Source: Arenicola marina
Lineage: Eukaryota; Annelida; Polychaeta; Arenicolidae
Assembly (NCBI GenBank): GCA_964019135.1
Contig: OZ025264.1
Coordinates: 36,789,994 to 36,853,993, forward strand
Length of the DNA: 64,000 bases
Direction: 5' to 3'
In this document: positions 28,701 to 39,270 of the stretch, one piece after another
Numbering within the stretch: the first letter of the stretch is position 1
Layout: every line of letters begins with the position of its first letter
Translations under genes and position numbers: made by a program
The notes under the pieces: model-generated
The model's input: only the letters and a program-made list of their open reading frames with translations
Databases searched by the model: none
Told to the model about the DNA's origin: nothing

Positions 28701-31700
28701 TGTGTGGCATTATGTTATTCCGCTGTATGGCATGAGGTTGTTATTCCGCTGTGTGGCATGAGGTTGTTATTCCGCTGTATGACATGAGGTTGTTATTCCG
28801 CTGTGTGGCATGATGTTATCCGCTGTATGGCATGAGGTTGTTATTCCGCTGTATGACATGGGGGTGTTATTCCGCTGTATGACATGAGGTTGTTATTCCG
28901 CTGTATGGCATGAGGTTGTTTTTCCGCTGTATGACATGGGGTGTTATTCCGCTGTATGACATGAGGTTGTTATTCCGCTGTGTGGCATGAGGTTGTTATC
29001 CCGCTGTGTGGCATGAGGTTGTTATTCTGCTGTATGACATGAGGATGTTATTCCGCTGAGTGGCATGAGGTTGTTATTCCGCTGTGTGACATGAGGGTGT
29101 TATTCCGCTGTATGACATGAGGTTGTTATTCCGCTGTATGGCATGAGGTTGTTATTCCGCTGTATGACATAAGGGTGTTATTCCGCTGTATGACATAAGG
29201 GTGTTATTCCGCTGTATGACATGAGGTTGTTATTCCGCTGTATGGCATGAGGTTGTTATTCCGCTGTGTGGCATGAGGTTGTTATCCCGCTGTGTGGCAT
29301 GAGGTTGTTATTCTGCTGTATGACATGAGGGTGTTATTCATTCCTCTGTATGGCATGAGGTTGTTATTCCGCTGTGTGGCATGAGGGTGTTATTCCGCTG
29401 TATGACATGAAGGTGTTATTCCGCTGTATGGCATGAGGTTGTTATTCCGCTGTGTGGCATGAGGTTGTTATCCCGCTGTGTGGCATGAGGTTGTTATTCT
29501 GCTCTATGGCATGAGGTTGTTATTCCGCTGTATGACATGAGGTTGCTATTCCGTTGTATGGCATGAGGTTGTTTTTCCGCTGTATGACATGGGGGTGTTA
29601 TTCCGCTGTATGGCATGAGGTTGTTATTCCGCTGTATGGCATGAGGTTGTTATCCCGCTGTGTGGCATGAGGTTGTTATTCTGCTGTATGACATGAGGGT
29701 GTTATTCCGCTGTGTGGCATGAGGTTGTTATTCCGCTGTGTGACATAAGGGTGTTATTCCGCTGTATGACATGAGGTTGTTATTCCGCTGTATGGCATGA
29801 GGTTGTTATTCCGCTGTGTGGCATGAGGTTGTTATCCCGCTGTGTGGCATGAGGTTGTTATTCTGCTGTATGACATGAGGGTGTTATTCATTCCGCTGTA
29901 TGGCATGAGGTTGTTTTTCCGCTGTATGGCATGAGGTTGTTATCCCGCTGTGTGGCATGAGGTTGTTATTCCGCTGTATGACATGAGGGTGTTATTCCGC
30001 TGTGTGACATGAGGTTGTTATTCCGCTGTGTGGCATGAGGGTGTTATTCCGCTGTATGACATGAGGGTGTTATTCCGCTGTATGACATGAGGTTGTTATT
30101 CCGCTGTATGGCATGAGGTTGTTATTCCGCTGTGTGGCATGAGGTTGTTATCCCGCTGTGTGGCATGAGGTTGTTATTCTCCTCTATGGCATGAGGTTGT
30201 TATTCCGCTGTATGACATGAGGTTGCTATTCCGTTGTATGGCATGAGGTTGTTTTTCCGCTGTATGACATGGGGGTGTTATTCCGCTGTATGGCATGAGG
30301 TTGTTATTCCGCTGTGTGACATGAGGTTGTTATTCCGCTGTGTGGCATGAGGGTGTTATTCCGCTGTGTGGCATGAGGTTGTTATTCCGCTGTATGACAT
30401 GAGGTTGTTATTCCGCTGTATGGCATGAGGTTGTTATTCTCCTCTATGGCATGAGGTTGTTATTCCGCTGTATGACATGAGGTTGCTATTCCGTTGTATG
30501 GCATGAGGTTGTTTTTCCGCTGTATGACATGGGGGTGTTATTCCGCTGTATGGCATGAGGTTGTTATTCCGCTGTGTGGCATGAGGTTGTTATCCCGCTG
30601 TATGACATGAGGTTGTTATTCCGCTGTGTGACATGAGGGTGTTATTCCGCTGTGTGGCATGAGGTTGTTATTCCGCTGTATGACATGAGGTTGTTATTCC
30701 GCTGTATGGCATGAGGTTGTTATTCCGCTGTATGACATAAGGGTGTTATTCCGCTGTATGACATGAGGTTGTTATTCCGCTGTGTGACATGAGGGTGTTA
30801 TTCCGCTGTGTGGCATGAGGTTGTTATTCCGCTGTATGACATGAGGTTGTTATTCCGCTGTATGGCATGAGGTTGTTATTCCGCTGTATGACATAAGGGT
30901 GTTATTCCGCTGTATGACATGAGGTTGTTATTCCGCTGTATGGCATGAGGTTGTTATTCCGCTGTGTGGCATGAGGTTGTTATCCCGCTGTGTGGCATGA
31001 GGTTGTTATTCTGCTGTATGACATGAGGGTGTTATTCATTCCGCTGTATGGCATGAGGTTGTTATTCCGCTGTGTGGCATGAGGGTGTTATTCCGCTGTA
31101 TGACATGAGGGTGTTATTCCGCTGTATGACATGAGGATGTTATTCCGCTGTATGATATGAGGGTGTTATTCCGCTGTATGGCATGAGGTTGTTATTCCGC
31201 TGTGTGGCATGAGGTTGTTATTCCGCTGTGTGGCATGAGGTTGTTATTCCGCTGTATGGCATGAGGTTGTTATTCCGCTGTATGACATGAGGTTGTTATT
31301 TCGCTGTGTGGCATGAAGTTGTTATTCCGCTGTATGACACGAGGTTGTTATTCCGGTGTGTGGCATGAGGTTGTTATTCCGCTGTGTGGCATGAGGGTGT
31401 TATTCCGCTGTATGGCATGAGGTTGTTATTCCGCTGTATGACATGAGGTTGTTATTTCGCTGTGTGGCATGAAGTTGTTATTCCGCTGTATGACACGAGG
31501 ATGTTATTCCGCTGTATGACATGAGGTTGTTATTCCGCTGTATGGCTTGAGGTTGTTATTCCGCTGTGTGGCATGAGGTTGTTATTCCGCTGTATGACAT
31601 GAGGTTGTTATTCCGCTGTATGGCATGAGGGTGTTATTCCGCTGTATGGCATGAGGTTGTTATTCCGCTGTGTGGCATGAGGTCGTTATTCCGCTGTGTG

Positions 31701-31790
31701 GCATGAGGTTGTTATTCCGCTGTGTGGCATGATGTTATTCCGCTTTATGGCATGAGGTTGTTATTCCGACGTGTGGCATGCTGTTGTTAT
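22748..31790 (+). repeat. Distal satellite domain with TTATCCC and CATT-insert variants
   Basis: Same 26-bp unit but without the 6.7-kb order. Marker variants TTGTTATCCCGC followed by TTATTCTGC recur at 26,860, 27,320, 27,555, 29,280, 29,470, 29,830 and 30,970. A four-base expanded unit (TTATTCATTCC) occurs near 27,614, 29,334, 29,884 and 31,034. This indicates local, shorter-range homogenisation. Towards 31,740-31,800 the units decay into unique sequence. Confidence 0.75.
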
Positions 31791-31794
31791 TCGG

Positions 31795-32190
31795 CTGTGG
31801 GTATGTCAGCGTTTCAGATATCCGATATATTGTGAGCAATGAGTATGTCGAAGCAGATATCTGTGACAATATTGTAGGCCGTTGTGATAACGATGTGATT
31901 AACGTCTAACGCATGTAAATACCCGGTATATGATGTTTAAGCAAGTAAACATCTCGTATCATTCTTCGCTAAGAGTATGAGGTAACTCTGTAAGTCGACT
32001 CTTCCCACTGTGATGATATGACCAAAAGACGTTAACGCGACCAAAGATTATGATTTTCATAATGCCTGCAATGTTTACGTTGTACCGTAATGTTTGCAAA
32101 TCATATTTCGTAGGCCGTTATGATTACAAAAAATGTAATTAAAATTAGCGGGGTATGCTGTAAGTCGTAGTAAGTAGCAGTCTGTATGAA
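31795..32190. other. Spacer between satellite arrays, no gene seen
   Basis: AT-rich non-repetitive stretch with many TAACG and CGTAA words. I see no frame, RNA gene or inverted repeat that I can support. It separates the 26-bp array from the 34-bp array. Confidence 0.6.
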
Positions 32191-33075
32191 GAAGCATACT
32201 CCCTCAAGTACGGGTCAACATTAAACAGCATACTACCTCAAGTACAGGTTAAAATTAAACGGCATATCCCGTTAAGTACGGGTCAACGTTAAACAGCATA
32301 CTCCTTAAAAGTACGGGTCAACATTACACAGCCTTCCCCCTTAAGTACGGGTCAACGTTAAGCAGCATACTCCATCAACTACGGGTCAACATTAAACAGT
32401 ATACCCCCTTAAGTAAGGGTCGACGCTAAACAGCATATTCCCTAAAGTACGGGTCAACATTAAACAGCATATCCCCTCAACTACGGGTCAACATTAAACG
32501 GTATATTCCCTCAACTACGAGTCAGCATTAAACAACATACCCCCTTAAGTACGGCTCAACGTTAAACAGCATATTCCTTCAAGTACGGGTCAACATTAAA
32601 CGGCATACTCCCTCAAGTACGGGTCAACATTAAACAGCATACTCCCTCAAGTACGGGTCAACATTAAACAGCATACTCCCTCAAGTACGGGTCAACATTA
32701 AACAGCATACTCCCTCAAGTACGGGTCAACATTTAACGGCATACCCCCTCAAGTACGGGTCAAAATTAAACAGCATACTCCCTCAAGTACGGGTCAACAT
32801 TAAACAGCATACTCCCTCAAGTACGGGTCAACATTAAACGGCATACCCCCTCAAGTACGGGTCAACATTAAACAGCATACTCCCTCAAGTACGGGTCAAC
32901 ATTAAACGGCATACCCCCTCAAGTACGGGTCAACATCAAACAGCATACTCCCTCCAGTACGGGACAAATATATTAAACGGCATACCCCCCCCCCAAGTAC
33001 GGGTCAACAGTAAACAGCATACTCCCTCAAGTACGGGTATTTTTTTAATAGTATACACCTTTAAGTACGGGTCAT
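32190..33075 (+). repeat. 34-bp tandem repeat (type 1), about 25 units
   Basis: The unit contains CAGCATACTCCCTCAAGTAC followed by GGGTCAACATTAAA. The left part is more diverged and the centre (32,580-32,900) is nearly uniform, as expected when homogenisation is strongest mid-array. A C-run expands one unit near 32,990. Confidence 0.93.
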
Positions 33076-33118
33076 TATTAAATTCTAAAATTATTAAAAT
33101 TACGGTTAACCCATGTCA

Positions 33119-33308
33119 CTGAACATACTCATTCACATACGGTACCTTGTTAATTAGCATACTCATTCACATACGGGTGCTTGTTAATCAGCATACTCAT
33201 TCACATACGGGTGCTTGTTAATCAGCATACTCATTCACATACGGGTGCTTGTTAATCAGCATACTCATTCACATACGGGTGCTTGTTAATCAGCATACTC
33301 ATTCAAAT
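33119..33308 (+). repeat. 34-bp tandem repeat (type 2), about 5 units
   Basis: The unit contains CAGCATACTCATTCACATAC followed by GGGTGCTTGTTAAT. It has the same length and phase as the preceding array and shares CAGCATACTC, TACGGGT and the TTAA-rich end. It is therefore a diverged sister family, with about 45 bp of unrelated DNA between the two arrays. Confidence 0.9.
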
Positions 33309-33388
33309 TAAAAATGGTTTACTCTTAACGTCAAAATGCAAACGTTAATTTAACGTTAAATCTATGAGAACAATTACGTTAGAATAAC

Positions 33389-33791
33389 GTTAAAGTTACA
33401 TGTGGAGCTGACCGTTGCAACGGCTGTACCAAAATAAACATAAACAGGAAATGTTACCTTTGACCACAAGCCGTGTCAACGGCCACCGCCACAAAAAAGT
33501 GGCGCTCCGGACGCTTCTATTGTCTCATACAATTTAGCGCTTGGGCCCCCTGTCGGTGGCACCGGTAAACGACTTGTGTACACACGTTTATGACGTTTCA
33601 AATCAGCACAAGTTTTCATTTTTGTGGCGGACAATTCATGAATTTGAAATGTATTGCCCATTGGCAGATAATTGGTGAGCGATATGGTAGGTGTTTATTG
33701 TCTGTTATGAACCTTAAGGGGTTAGGTTTGTGTTCTTATACGCAAATTTGGCATTCAAAAACAGCGAAACAACTCCACATGCAACTTTAAC
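33389..33791. mobile_element. MITE-like element with about 21-bp inverted ends
   Basis: The left end (33,389-33,409, GTTAAAGTTACATGTGGAGC) is the reverse complement of the right end (33,771-33,791) at about 19 of 21 positions. The 403-bp interval has no convincing protein; the 61- and 66-codon frames inside it are not recognised. Flanks are rich in the palindromic word TAACGTTA, so a target duplication cannot be assigned. A piece of the right end (ATGCAACTTTAA) recurs near 56,652. Confidence 0.45.
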
Positions 33792-33965
33792 ATCTTACGT
33801 TAATTAAACGCAGCTACTAACGTTCATCTAACGTTAACTTAAAGGCTAGCTTCGGTGTCAATTAATTCGCAAAATTAACATAATATACCCACAGGAGGGT
33901 AAATATTGAAGCAATCGGGGTGATTGTGCAAATACAAATATTGAGATGACTCGGTGTTTTTGAGA

Positions 33966-34612
33966 AAGGAGGTATAACCACGTATGTGGTCGGTGGAGGT
34001 ATAACGACGTATGTGGTCGGTGGAGGTATAACGACGTATGTGGTCGGTGGAGGTATAACCACGTATGTGGTCGGTGGAGGTATAACCACGTATGTGGTCG
34101 GTGGAGGTATAACCACGTATGTGGTCGGTGGAGGTATAACGACGTATGTGGTCGGTGGAGGTATAACCACGTATGTGGTCGGTGGAGGTATAACCACGTA
34201 TGTGGTCGGTGGAGGTATAACCACGTATGTGGTCGGTGGAGGTATAACGACGTATGTGGTCGGTGGAGGTATAACCACGTATGTGGTCGGTGGAGGTATA
34301 ACCACGTATGTGGTCGGTGGAGGTATAACCACGGATGTGGTCGGTGGAGGTATAACGACGTATGTGGTCGGTGGAGGTATAACCACGTATGTGGTCGGTG
34401 GAGGTATAACCACGTATGTGGTCGGTGGAGGTATAACCACGTATGTGGTCGGTGGAGGTATAACGACGTATGTGGTCGGTGGAGGTATAACCACGTATGT
34501 GGTCGGTGGAGGTATAACCACGTATGTGGTCGGTGGAGGTATAACGACGTATGTGGTCGGTGGAGGTATAACCACGTATGTGGTCGGTGGAGGTATAACC
34601 ACGTATGTGGTC
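33966..34612 (+). repeat. 27-bp minisatellite, 24 units, built on ACCACGTATGTGGT
   Basis: Twenty-four near-perfect units carrying GTATAACCACGTATGTGGTC. The 14-bp centre has complementary 5-bp arms (ACCAC/GTGGT). Since 27 is a multiple of 3, both strands read as nine-residue repeats: GGGITTYVV on plus (33,986-34,630) and TTYVVIPPP on minus (33,862-34,680, 272 codons). The minus frame has non-repeat ends of 23 and about 33 residues but no recognisable signal or domain. I treat both frames as by-products of the period. Units 2, 3, 7, 11, 15, 19 and 22 carry ACGACG in place of ACCACG. Confidence 0.95.
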
Positions 34613-34629
34613 GATGAGTTCAATTCGTA

Positions 34630-34985
34630 ATACCCGGAATGGTCGAATGATTGCCGCTGACTATGTGTTGATGTTTTCACGCATCGTATGGGACAATGGC
34701 CAATATTTCTAATAGTGCTCCCGAATAAAATGAACGGGTATTATATTTTGATAGCGTAGTATAGTGGGATTAATATATTGAAAGTCCCTTTGGAACTAAG
34801 AGCTGGACTTTAACATTGGCATGCAATCAGGGTGGGCCCTTGTTAATGTATCATATGGACCCATTGTATACAAGAACTAACCCGTCTTGTACAGCATAGT
34901 TCACGGATTGTTGGACCTAACAAAGCCATGCCGATGTGCCGTGCGACACGGTCTTCAGTATCTAATAGCTAGGCTACAGGGCTAC
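34630..34985. other. Intergenic, no feature seen
   Basis: Mixed-composition DNA without a convincing frame, tandem repeat or inverted repeat. Confidence 0.5.
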
Positions 34986-34994
34986 ACCATACTT

Positions 34995-35420
34995 GTCACC
35001 CAGGTTAAAAGGTCAAAGGTCAAGGTCACAGCGATTTTTTGAAAACATAACTAAAAACGCTTATATCTCCGTTAATATTGACGCCACAGATCTCTGGTTA
35101 GTTTTAAGATGTGCTAGCATTCAAGGCGCAATTTTCGGGTATTGTTCACTTTTGATGCGTAATACTCATTTTCGAGTAAAATGAGGTAATAAGTTTTGCG
35201 GAAAACGCACTAAATGACCTCTGTCAGTTTTCTCGCTTTTGGGCACATTTGCCATCAAGCTATCGCTATGATGTTCTAATATGCCATAGAAATATGAATT
35301 GAGATGAGTTGTGTCGAATCTTAGAGTTCTCCGATGCGTCACGTGACGTCACGGTGACGTCACTTTTAGTACTTAAAAAAAATCGTCAAAAATCAGGAAA
35401 AAATCCCAAAAATGAGTGAA
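34995..35420 (+). repeat. Dispersed repeat with AGGTCA-type triplet and CRE-like cluster
   Basis: Contains AGGTCAAAGGTCAAGGTCA near 35,010, followed by ATATCTCCGTTAATATTGAC, then GCGTCACGTGACGTCACGG near 35,336. The first motif recurs at about 38,189 and 39,031, and the second near 58,670 and 62,082, so this is a mosaic of two dispersed families. The 63-codon frame here is not recognised. Confidence 0.6.
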
Positions 35421-36060
35421 TAGCATCATATTATAGGAAACGTAGTTCCTCGTATAGCTGCAAACTAAAAACAATATGTTCCTATCTTACTTCCGGTTCC
35501 AGGGCCGACGGCAGTTCTCTATGGGACTTCCCATGTTAAAGCGCTGTATCTTTAGGCTGGGAAAAATGTTTTGTCGTGTATTTCACAAGTGCCTCCATCA
35601 AGCGACACCGGCATTTTTTTCTTAGTTAAACATGATACATAGTAGCCTCAGTGCCTATCGCATGCGATTGGAGCAAATAGTGACGTCACAGGATTTTTCT
35701 GAAATTTGGCCAATGGTGAAAGATACGGCTTTTGGGTGTTAGCAGAGGCTCCCACGGGTGTCCTATTCAAGTCATCACTCAATGCTTGCAGCTGTGGATG
35801 GATAATACTAAGCTGAGTCATAATCTGTCAACATGGTTCCATAGCCACATTACTTTTCGGTATATAGTCGAAATCGTTTAACATGGGATCCTATGGGGAA
35901 AAATGAACTTGATCGAATATGACCTACTTCCACTCAAGCTATTTCAGTCTCCTTCGCCACACAGTGAGGTAATATCACCTGTAAGCAAGTTATAAGAAAA
36001 ACACGGCGATATCTGTATTACTTTTTGCTTCCATGGCAACGAAGCCACTGGCCTAATGAT
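35420..36060. other. Intergenic, diverged repeats only
   Basis: AT-rich stretch with words shared with neighbouring dispersed repeats (AAAATCGTCAAAAATCAG near 35,387 and 36,090; TCCATGGCAACG near 36,032, shared with about 57,862). No frame I can support. Confidence 0.45.
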
Positions 36061-36274
36061 AAACATACAGATTCTTGCCATTGAAAGAAAAATCGTCAAA
36101 AATCAGATAAAAATGCTAAAATTGCATTCTTTTCGCCCACTAGTTGCCAATAAGCATCTACAGATCACTTAATGCTTCAATCAGGCGGATGTTGCTCAGT
36201 TATGGCGCTAGAGTGCTTCAAAGTGGGACGACACCTTTGTGGGGACACCAATGATGAGTGAATGGAGATTGTGT

Positions 36275-36945
36275 CCATCTTAAAAACAACGTCAAAATTA
36301 AGAAAAACATGCCAGAGCTGTGATCTTTACGCCAAATGGTAGGGACCATCGATCTTCAGAGAACTAGTAAAAGAAACAAATGAGTTGCTATATCACTTCG
36401 GATGCAGTGTTCTTTGTTCTTGTCCTAGGTCTCCGTGTCTCCGCAATGATGAACTAATGCAACTTTTGGCCATTTCGTCAAGCCATAGCTGAAGGACTAT
36501 TCTTTCTATCGCTTAGCTCTTCAATCGAATAAGTTGGGGCAGTAACCCTTGGCGTATTGCCACTTGGACGTTGTCGTGCGTCACGTCATAACGTCACTAT
36601 GACGTCATGACGTCACACATCGTACGTAAGCTATTACTCAGCTATCATAAGGTATGGCGACTTTCGGGTCGCTTTACGTAGCAGGTCGTGTTCAGGGACA
36701 GTTTGTGCCGTGTGTAACTGTTTTGGCGCAGGGGATAAGTATGCGTCAAAAATGACGTCATAGCTAACGTGCCCCTACGAAAGTTTGGGCCTGCTTGATG
36801 TTCAGCTAATTTGGCAATAGCTACCATCACCCACAAGTTCATGAGTTCACCCATGATTTCGTAAGTAGGTATACTTAACAAAATAGAAGCCATCGCGAAT
36901 ATTGTCGTGGTCGTCAAATGAAGTTCGTGAAGTCACGAAGACATA
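36275..36945 (+). repeat. Dispersed repeat family X, copy A
   Basis: Homologous over about 670 bp to 57,930-58,565. Shared blocks include CAGAGCTGTGATC, CGCCAAATGGT/TGCCAAATGGT, ATGATGAACTAATGCAA, TTTCGTCAAGCCAT, GGCGCAGGGGATAAGTATGC and ATTTGGCAATAGCTA. It contains clustered TGACGTCA-like sites (36,580-36,620). No coding capacity is evident; the 90-codon minus frame at 36,645-36,917 runs through the repeat. Confidence 0.85.
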
Positions 36946-36959
36946 ATAAATAAAAGATA

Positions 36960-37780
36960 CGAAAGTATCGGTAATATTGCTTCAAGAGAAGCGCCTGGGC
37001 TTCAAACTGGATGTCCAATTAAGCTCCGCCTACAGTGCCACACTGCCTGTCGAAGGCAGCATTTAGCCCAAATTGCCCCTATAAGGCCCTTTAGCCAAAA
37101 TTGGCCCTGACGACTCGTAACGTCGCCATTAATACAGCTCCTAAATGTACTTATGTATTTTCGTCCTCGACCTATGGTCGAATACCTCTTGTTTGCATTG
37201 TGCTTCTGTGGACTAGAACTACGCCGAACTAACTATAAGCAATGCATACCGTATGAAATATTGTTGGAAGTCTTAGTTACATAGGACATATTTGAAATTG
37301 TTTACGATAATATCTGTTCGGATGATGCATAGCTGAGGATGATGCATACTGAGCAATATGGCTATAAAGTCTCGTTCGCCACGACTTCCGGTTTACTTAT
37401 TTGGGGGACAAACAAACGAAGCACGTGTTCGGAACGAGTTTAGAATCTCTGCGCATACTGGTATCCTGACTATCTGTGACGTAGGCGTGACGTATGTGTT
37501 ACGCAAAGACAGAGACAGAACCAGACTAACTGCGCAAGAGCCAGGCGCCGAGGGGTGGGTCCATTGCGGAAGGCCTAGCGATATGATTAAGAATATTTAA
37601 GAAATATAGCTGCACAAAACGGATAGATGACATATTTTTCATTCATTTGCGCCATCACAATGACGAATATTTGTTACGACGGAGCGACACGGCTGAGAAA
37701 CTAACGTTTTTTTGCTTTTCCTACGAACACGAGGAATTGTGACGTCACACGGATTCTCCCCGGTGACAACGTTAGTGCAA
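36960..37780. other. Intergenic, no gene recognised
   Basis: Contains an 80-codon plus frame (37,358-37,600) and a 74-codon minus frame (37,639-37,863). Neither resembles a protein family I know, and the second overlaps a dispersed repeat. Nothing else to report. Confidence 0.45.
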
Positions 37781-37784
37781 CGCT

Positions 37785-37975
37785 TCAACCAGAAACTTAC
37801 AAAGAATGAAGAAACTTGGTCTTTTCGTGATCCAAAGTGATACAAAAACATCAACCTGGTCATATTTTACCTTTACCATGTGGTTTAATGACGCATCCGT
37901 GCGTTGTTACTCCATGCACTGCACATTTCGATCACTTGCTCTCGCCATTTTTGTTACCGCGGAGGCACGCGAAAC
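37785..37975. repeat. Dispersed repeat, shared with 54,440-54,660
   Basis: Similar in the same orientation to 54,440-54,660. Shared words are TTTACCTTTA, TTAATGACGCAT, CATGCAC, CACTTGCTCTCGCCAT and CCGCGGAGG. Both end with a gene-start-like CpG-rich patch, so the family may derive from the 5' end of a mobile gene read on the minus strand. I cannot name it. Confidence 0.65.
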
Positions 37976-38185
37976 TTGGTGAACTTGCGAAAGCCCGGGT
38001 GCAGGGCTAAATTTAGAACGTTATTATGACGGAAAATCTACGATTTTCCGGCATCTATCACTACGTTGGCATGTCTGTGTGTGTGTGTGCGCTCTGTAGG
38101 TCGCAAAACGCAACATTTCGTTACGTAACTTTAGCCATCGATAGGTATCCGACATGGCTCGGTGAAGTCCGTTAGCGGGGTATGT

Positions 38186-38420
38186 AGGTCAAAGGTCAAG
38201 GTCACAGGATTTTTTGTGTTTGTTCCTTAACCATTGCTAGATGGGACCAAAAATCGGGAAAGTCACTATAACGTTCATAGTTTTCATCTAATGACGCTGT
38301 ACATTATGTCACGTATTGAGCCCGTAGGTAACTTGTATCACGTCTTTGATTTGTGCAAATCGCGAAAGTAGTTTTTCTGCAAAAAAATGCTAAACTTTAA
38401 CATAGGACCCTACGAGAGCT
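38186..38420 (+). repeat. Dispersed repeat with AGGTCA triplet, copy 2
   Basis: Aligns by eye over about 235 bp with 39,028-39,270. Shared blocks are GTAGGTCAAAGGTCAAGGTC, GGGACCAAAAATCGG/AGGACCAAAAATCGG, TAATGACGCT, CACGTATTG, TCTGCAAAAAAA and AAACTTTAACAT. Confidence 0.82.
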
Positions 38421-38599
38421 ATTAAAACTATTAGGAACAGCTGGCCTACAAGAATTGTCAGGGTCACCACACCACGGCATGTCTTATCATATCATAACAA
38501 TACGCGGCGGCTCACTTATCTGCTAATGAAGGACAGAACCACAGCGAGGCGTTGGGCGATCGCGAGCGGTGAAGATCGACTGCCGCGGTGCGAGTTTTA

Positions 38600-38625
38600 G
38601 TGTGTGGGGGGGGGGGGGGGGATTT
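38600..38625. repeat. G homopolymer tract
   Basis: About 16 consecutive G after GTGT. One of many long G or C runs in the unique part of the window. The 110- and 73-codon minus frames crossing it are low-complexity and unrecognised. Confidence 0.9.
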
Positions 38626-38838
38626 AAGCCGGTGTAATGAGATGATGTGGCGCCTGAATGGTGTGGGGGTTGGCGTAGAAGCGGAGTTGAGTGGGTGGTT
38701 TGCGCAGGGCAAGGACGATGACATCGATCCATGTTGACAAACATATGGATCCCGTGGCTGGCATGCCCACCTGTGTGTCGTGTTGTAGGTCAGTGGGCGG
38801 GGCTTAGCCCGAAGACATATTCTGGATTTTGCATTTTG

Positions 38839-38900
38839 CGTCATCTCACCCTACGGGTGACGCAATCTCGTTAAGACGAAAATGTTCCATTTTCGTCTTA
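38839..38900. other. Two adjacent short hairpins
   Basis: 38,839-38,864 folds with CACCC/GGGTG and GCGTCA/TGACGC arms. 38,872-38,900 is a perfect inverted repeat with 13-bp arms (TAAGACGAAAATG and its complement) and a 3-nt loop TTC. No U-run follows on either strand, and in an animal genome a bacterial-type terminator is not expected. Most likely the remnant of a small inverted-repeat element. Confidence 0.7.
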
Positions 38901-39027
38901 TGTCGGTGTGTTCGGTTAGTGTCTGTCTGTCAGGTGACGCATTATCTTTCGAATGCCTAAAGATATTGACTTCCAAATTCACAGAAAGATGTGGAATGGC
39001 AATCGTCAGGCTAAGTTCGTAGATGGG

Positions 39028-39270
39028 CCATGTAGGTCAAAGGTCAAGGTCACAGGAATTTTTCGAAAATCGTTTAAACCATTGAAATAAAGATAGGACC
39101 AAAAATCGGCAAAATCGCTATAGCGTTCCGAGTTTTTGCTTAATGACGCTTAAAATTAATTCACGTATTGGGCTCATAGATACCTTGTATACGGTGTTTC
39201 AATTTTGAAAATCGTCGGAACAGTTCTTCTGCAAAAAAAATCCCAAACTTTAACATGGGATCCTACGGCA
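39028..39270 (+). repeat. Dispersed repeat with AGGTCA triplet, copy 3
   Basis: Counterpart of 38,186-38,420, about 840 bp apart in the same orientation. A further partial copy of the AAGGTCAAGGTCAC motif lies at 39,380-39,430 with two more half-sites. Sequence similarity extends well beyond the motif. Confidence 0.82.

Larger units (their letters stand above)
1..31790 (+). repeat. 26-bp satellite array, about 1,200 units
   Basis: Uninterrupted head-to-tail array. The unit is 26 bp and carries the cores TTGTTATTCCGCTGTATG and GGCATGAGG. Common substitutions are GTATGGC/GTGTGGC/GTATGAC and GAGGTT/GAGGGT. A frequent 23-bp variant lacks 3 bp, so GAGGTTGTT becomes GATGTT. The array starts mid-unit at base 1, so it continues to the left. 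It ends in a degenerate unit near 31,790. Because 26 is not a multiple of 3 and most units contain TGA, long frames are absent except where that TGA is lost. Short frames at 12,464-12,703, 15,720-15,905, 19,173-19,412, 22,172-22,357, 24,197-24,397 and 24,942-25,142 are repeat translations, not genes. The array may be pericentromeric, subtelomeric or interstitial; the sequence does not decide. Confidence 0.97.

Noticed and set aside
1..31790. CRISPR array
   Set aside because: Units are contiguous with no unique spacers, the DNA is animal, and no cas genes are present.
33862..34680. 272-residue proline-rich surface or secreted protein on the minus strand
   Set aside because: The 27-bp period keeps both strands open; no signal peptide, splice sites or homology are visible. 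Kept only as a point to test.
38872..38900. Rho-independent terminator
   Set aside because: Bacterial signal in an animal genome, and no T tract follows the stem.
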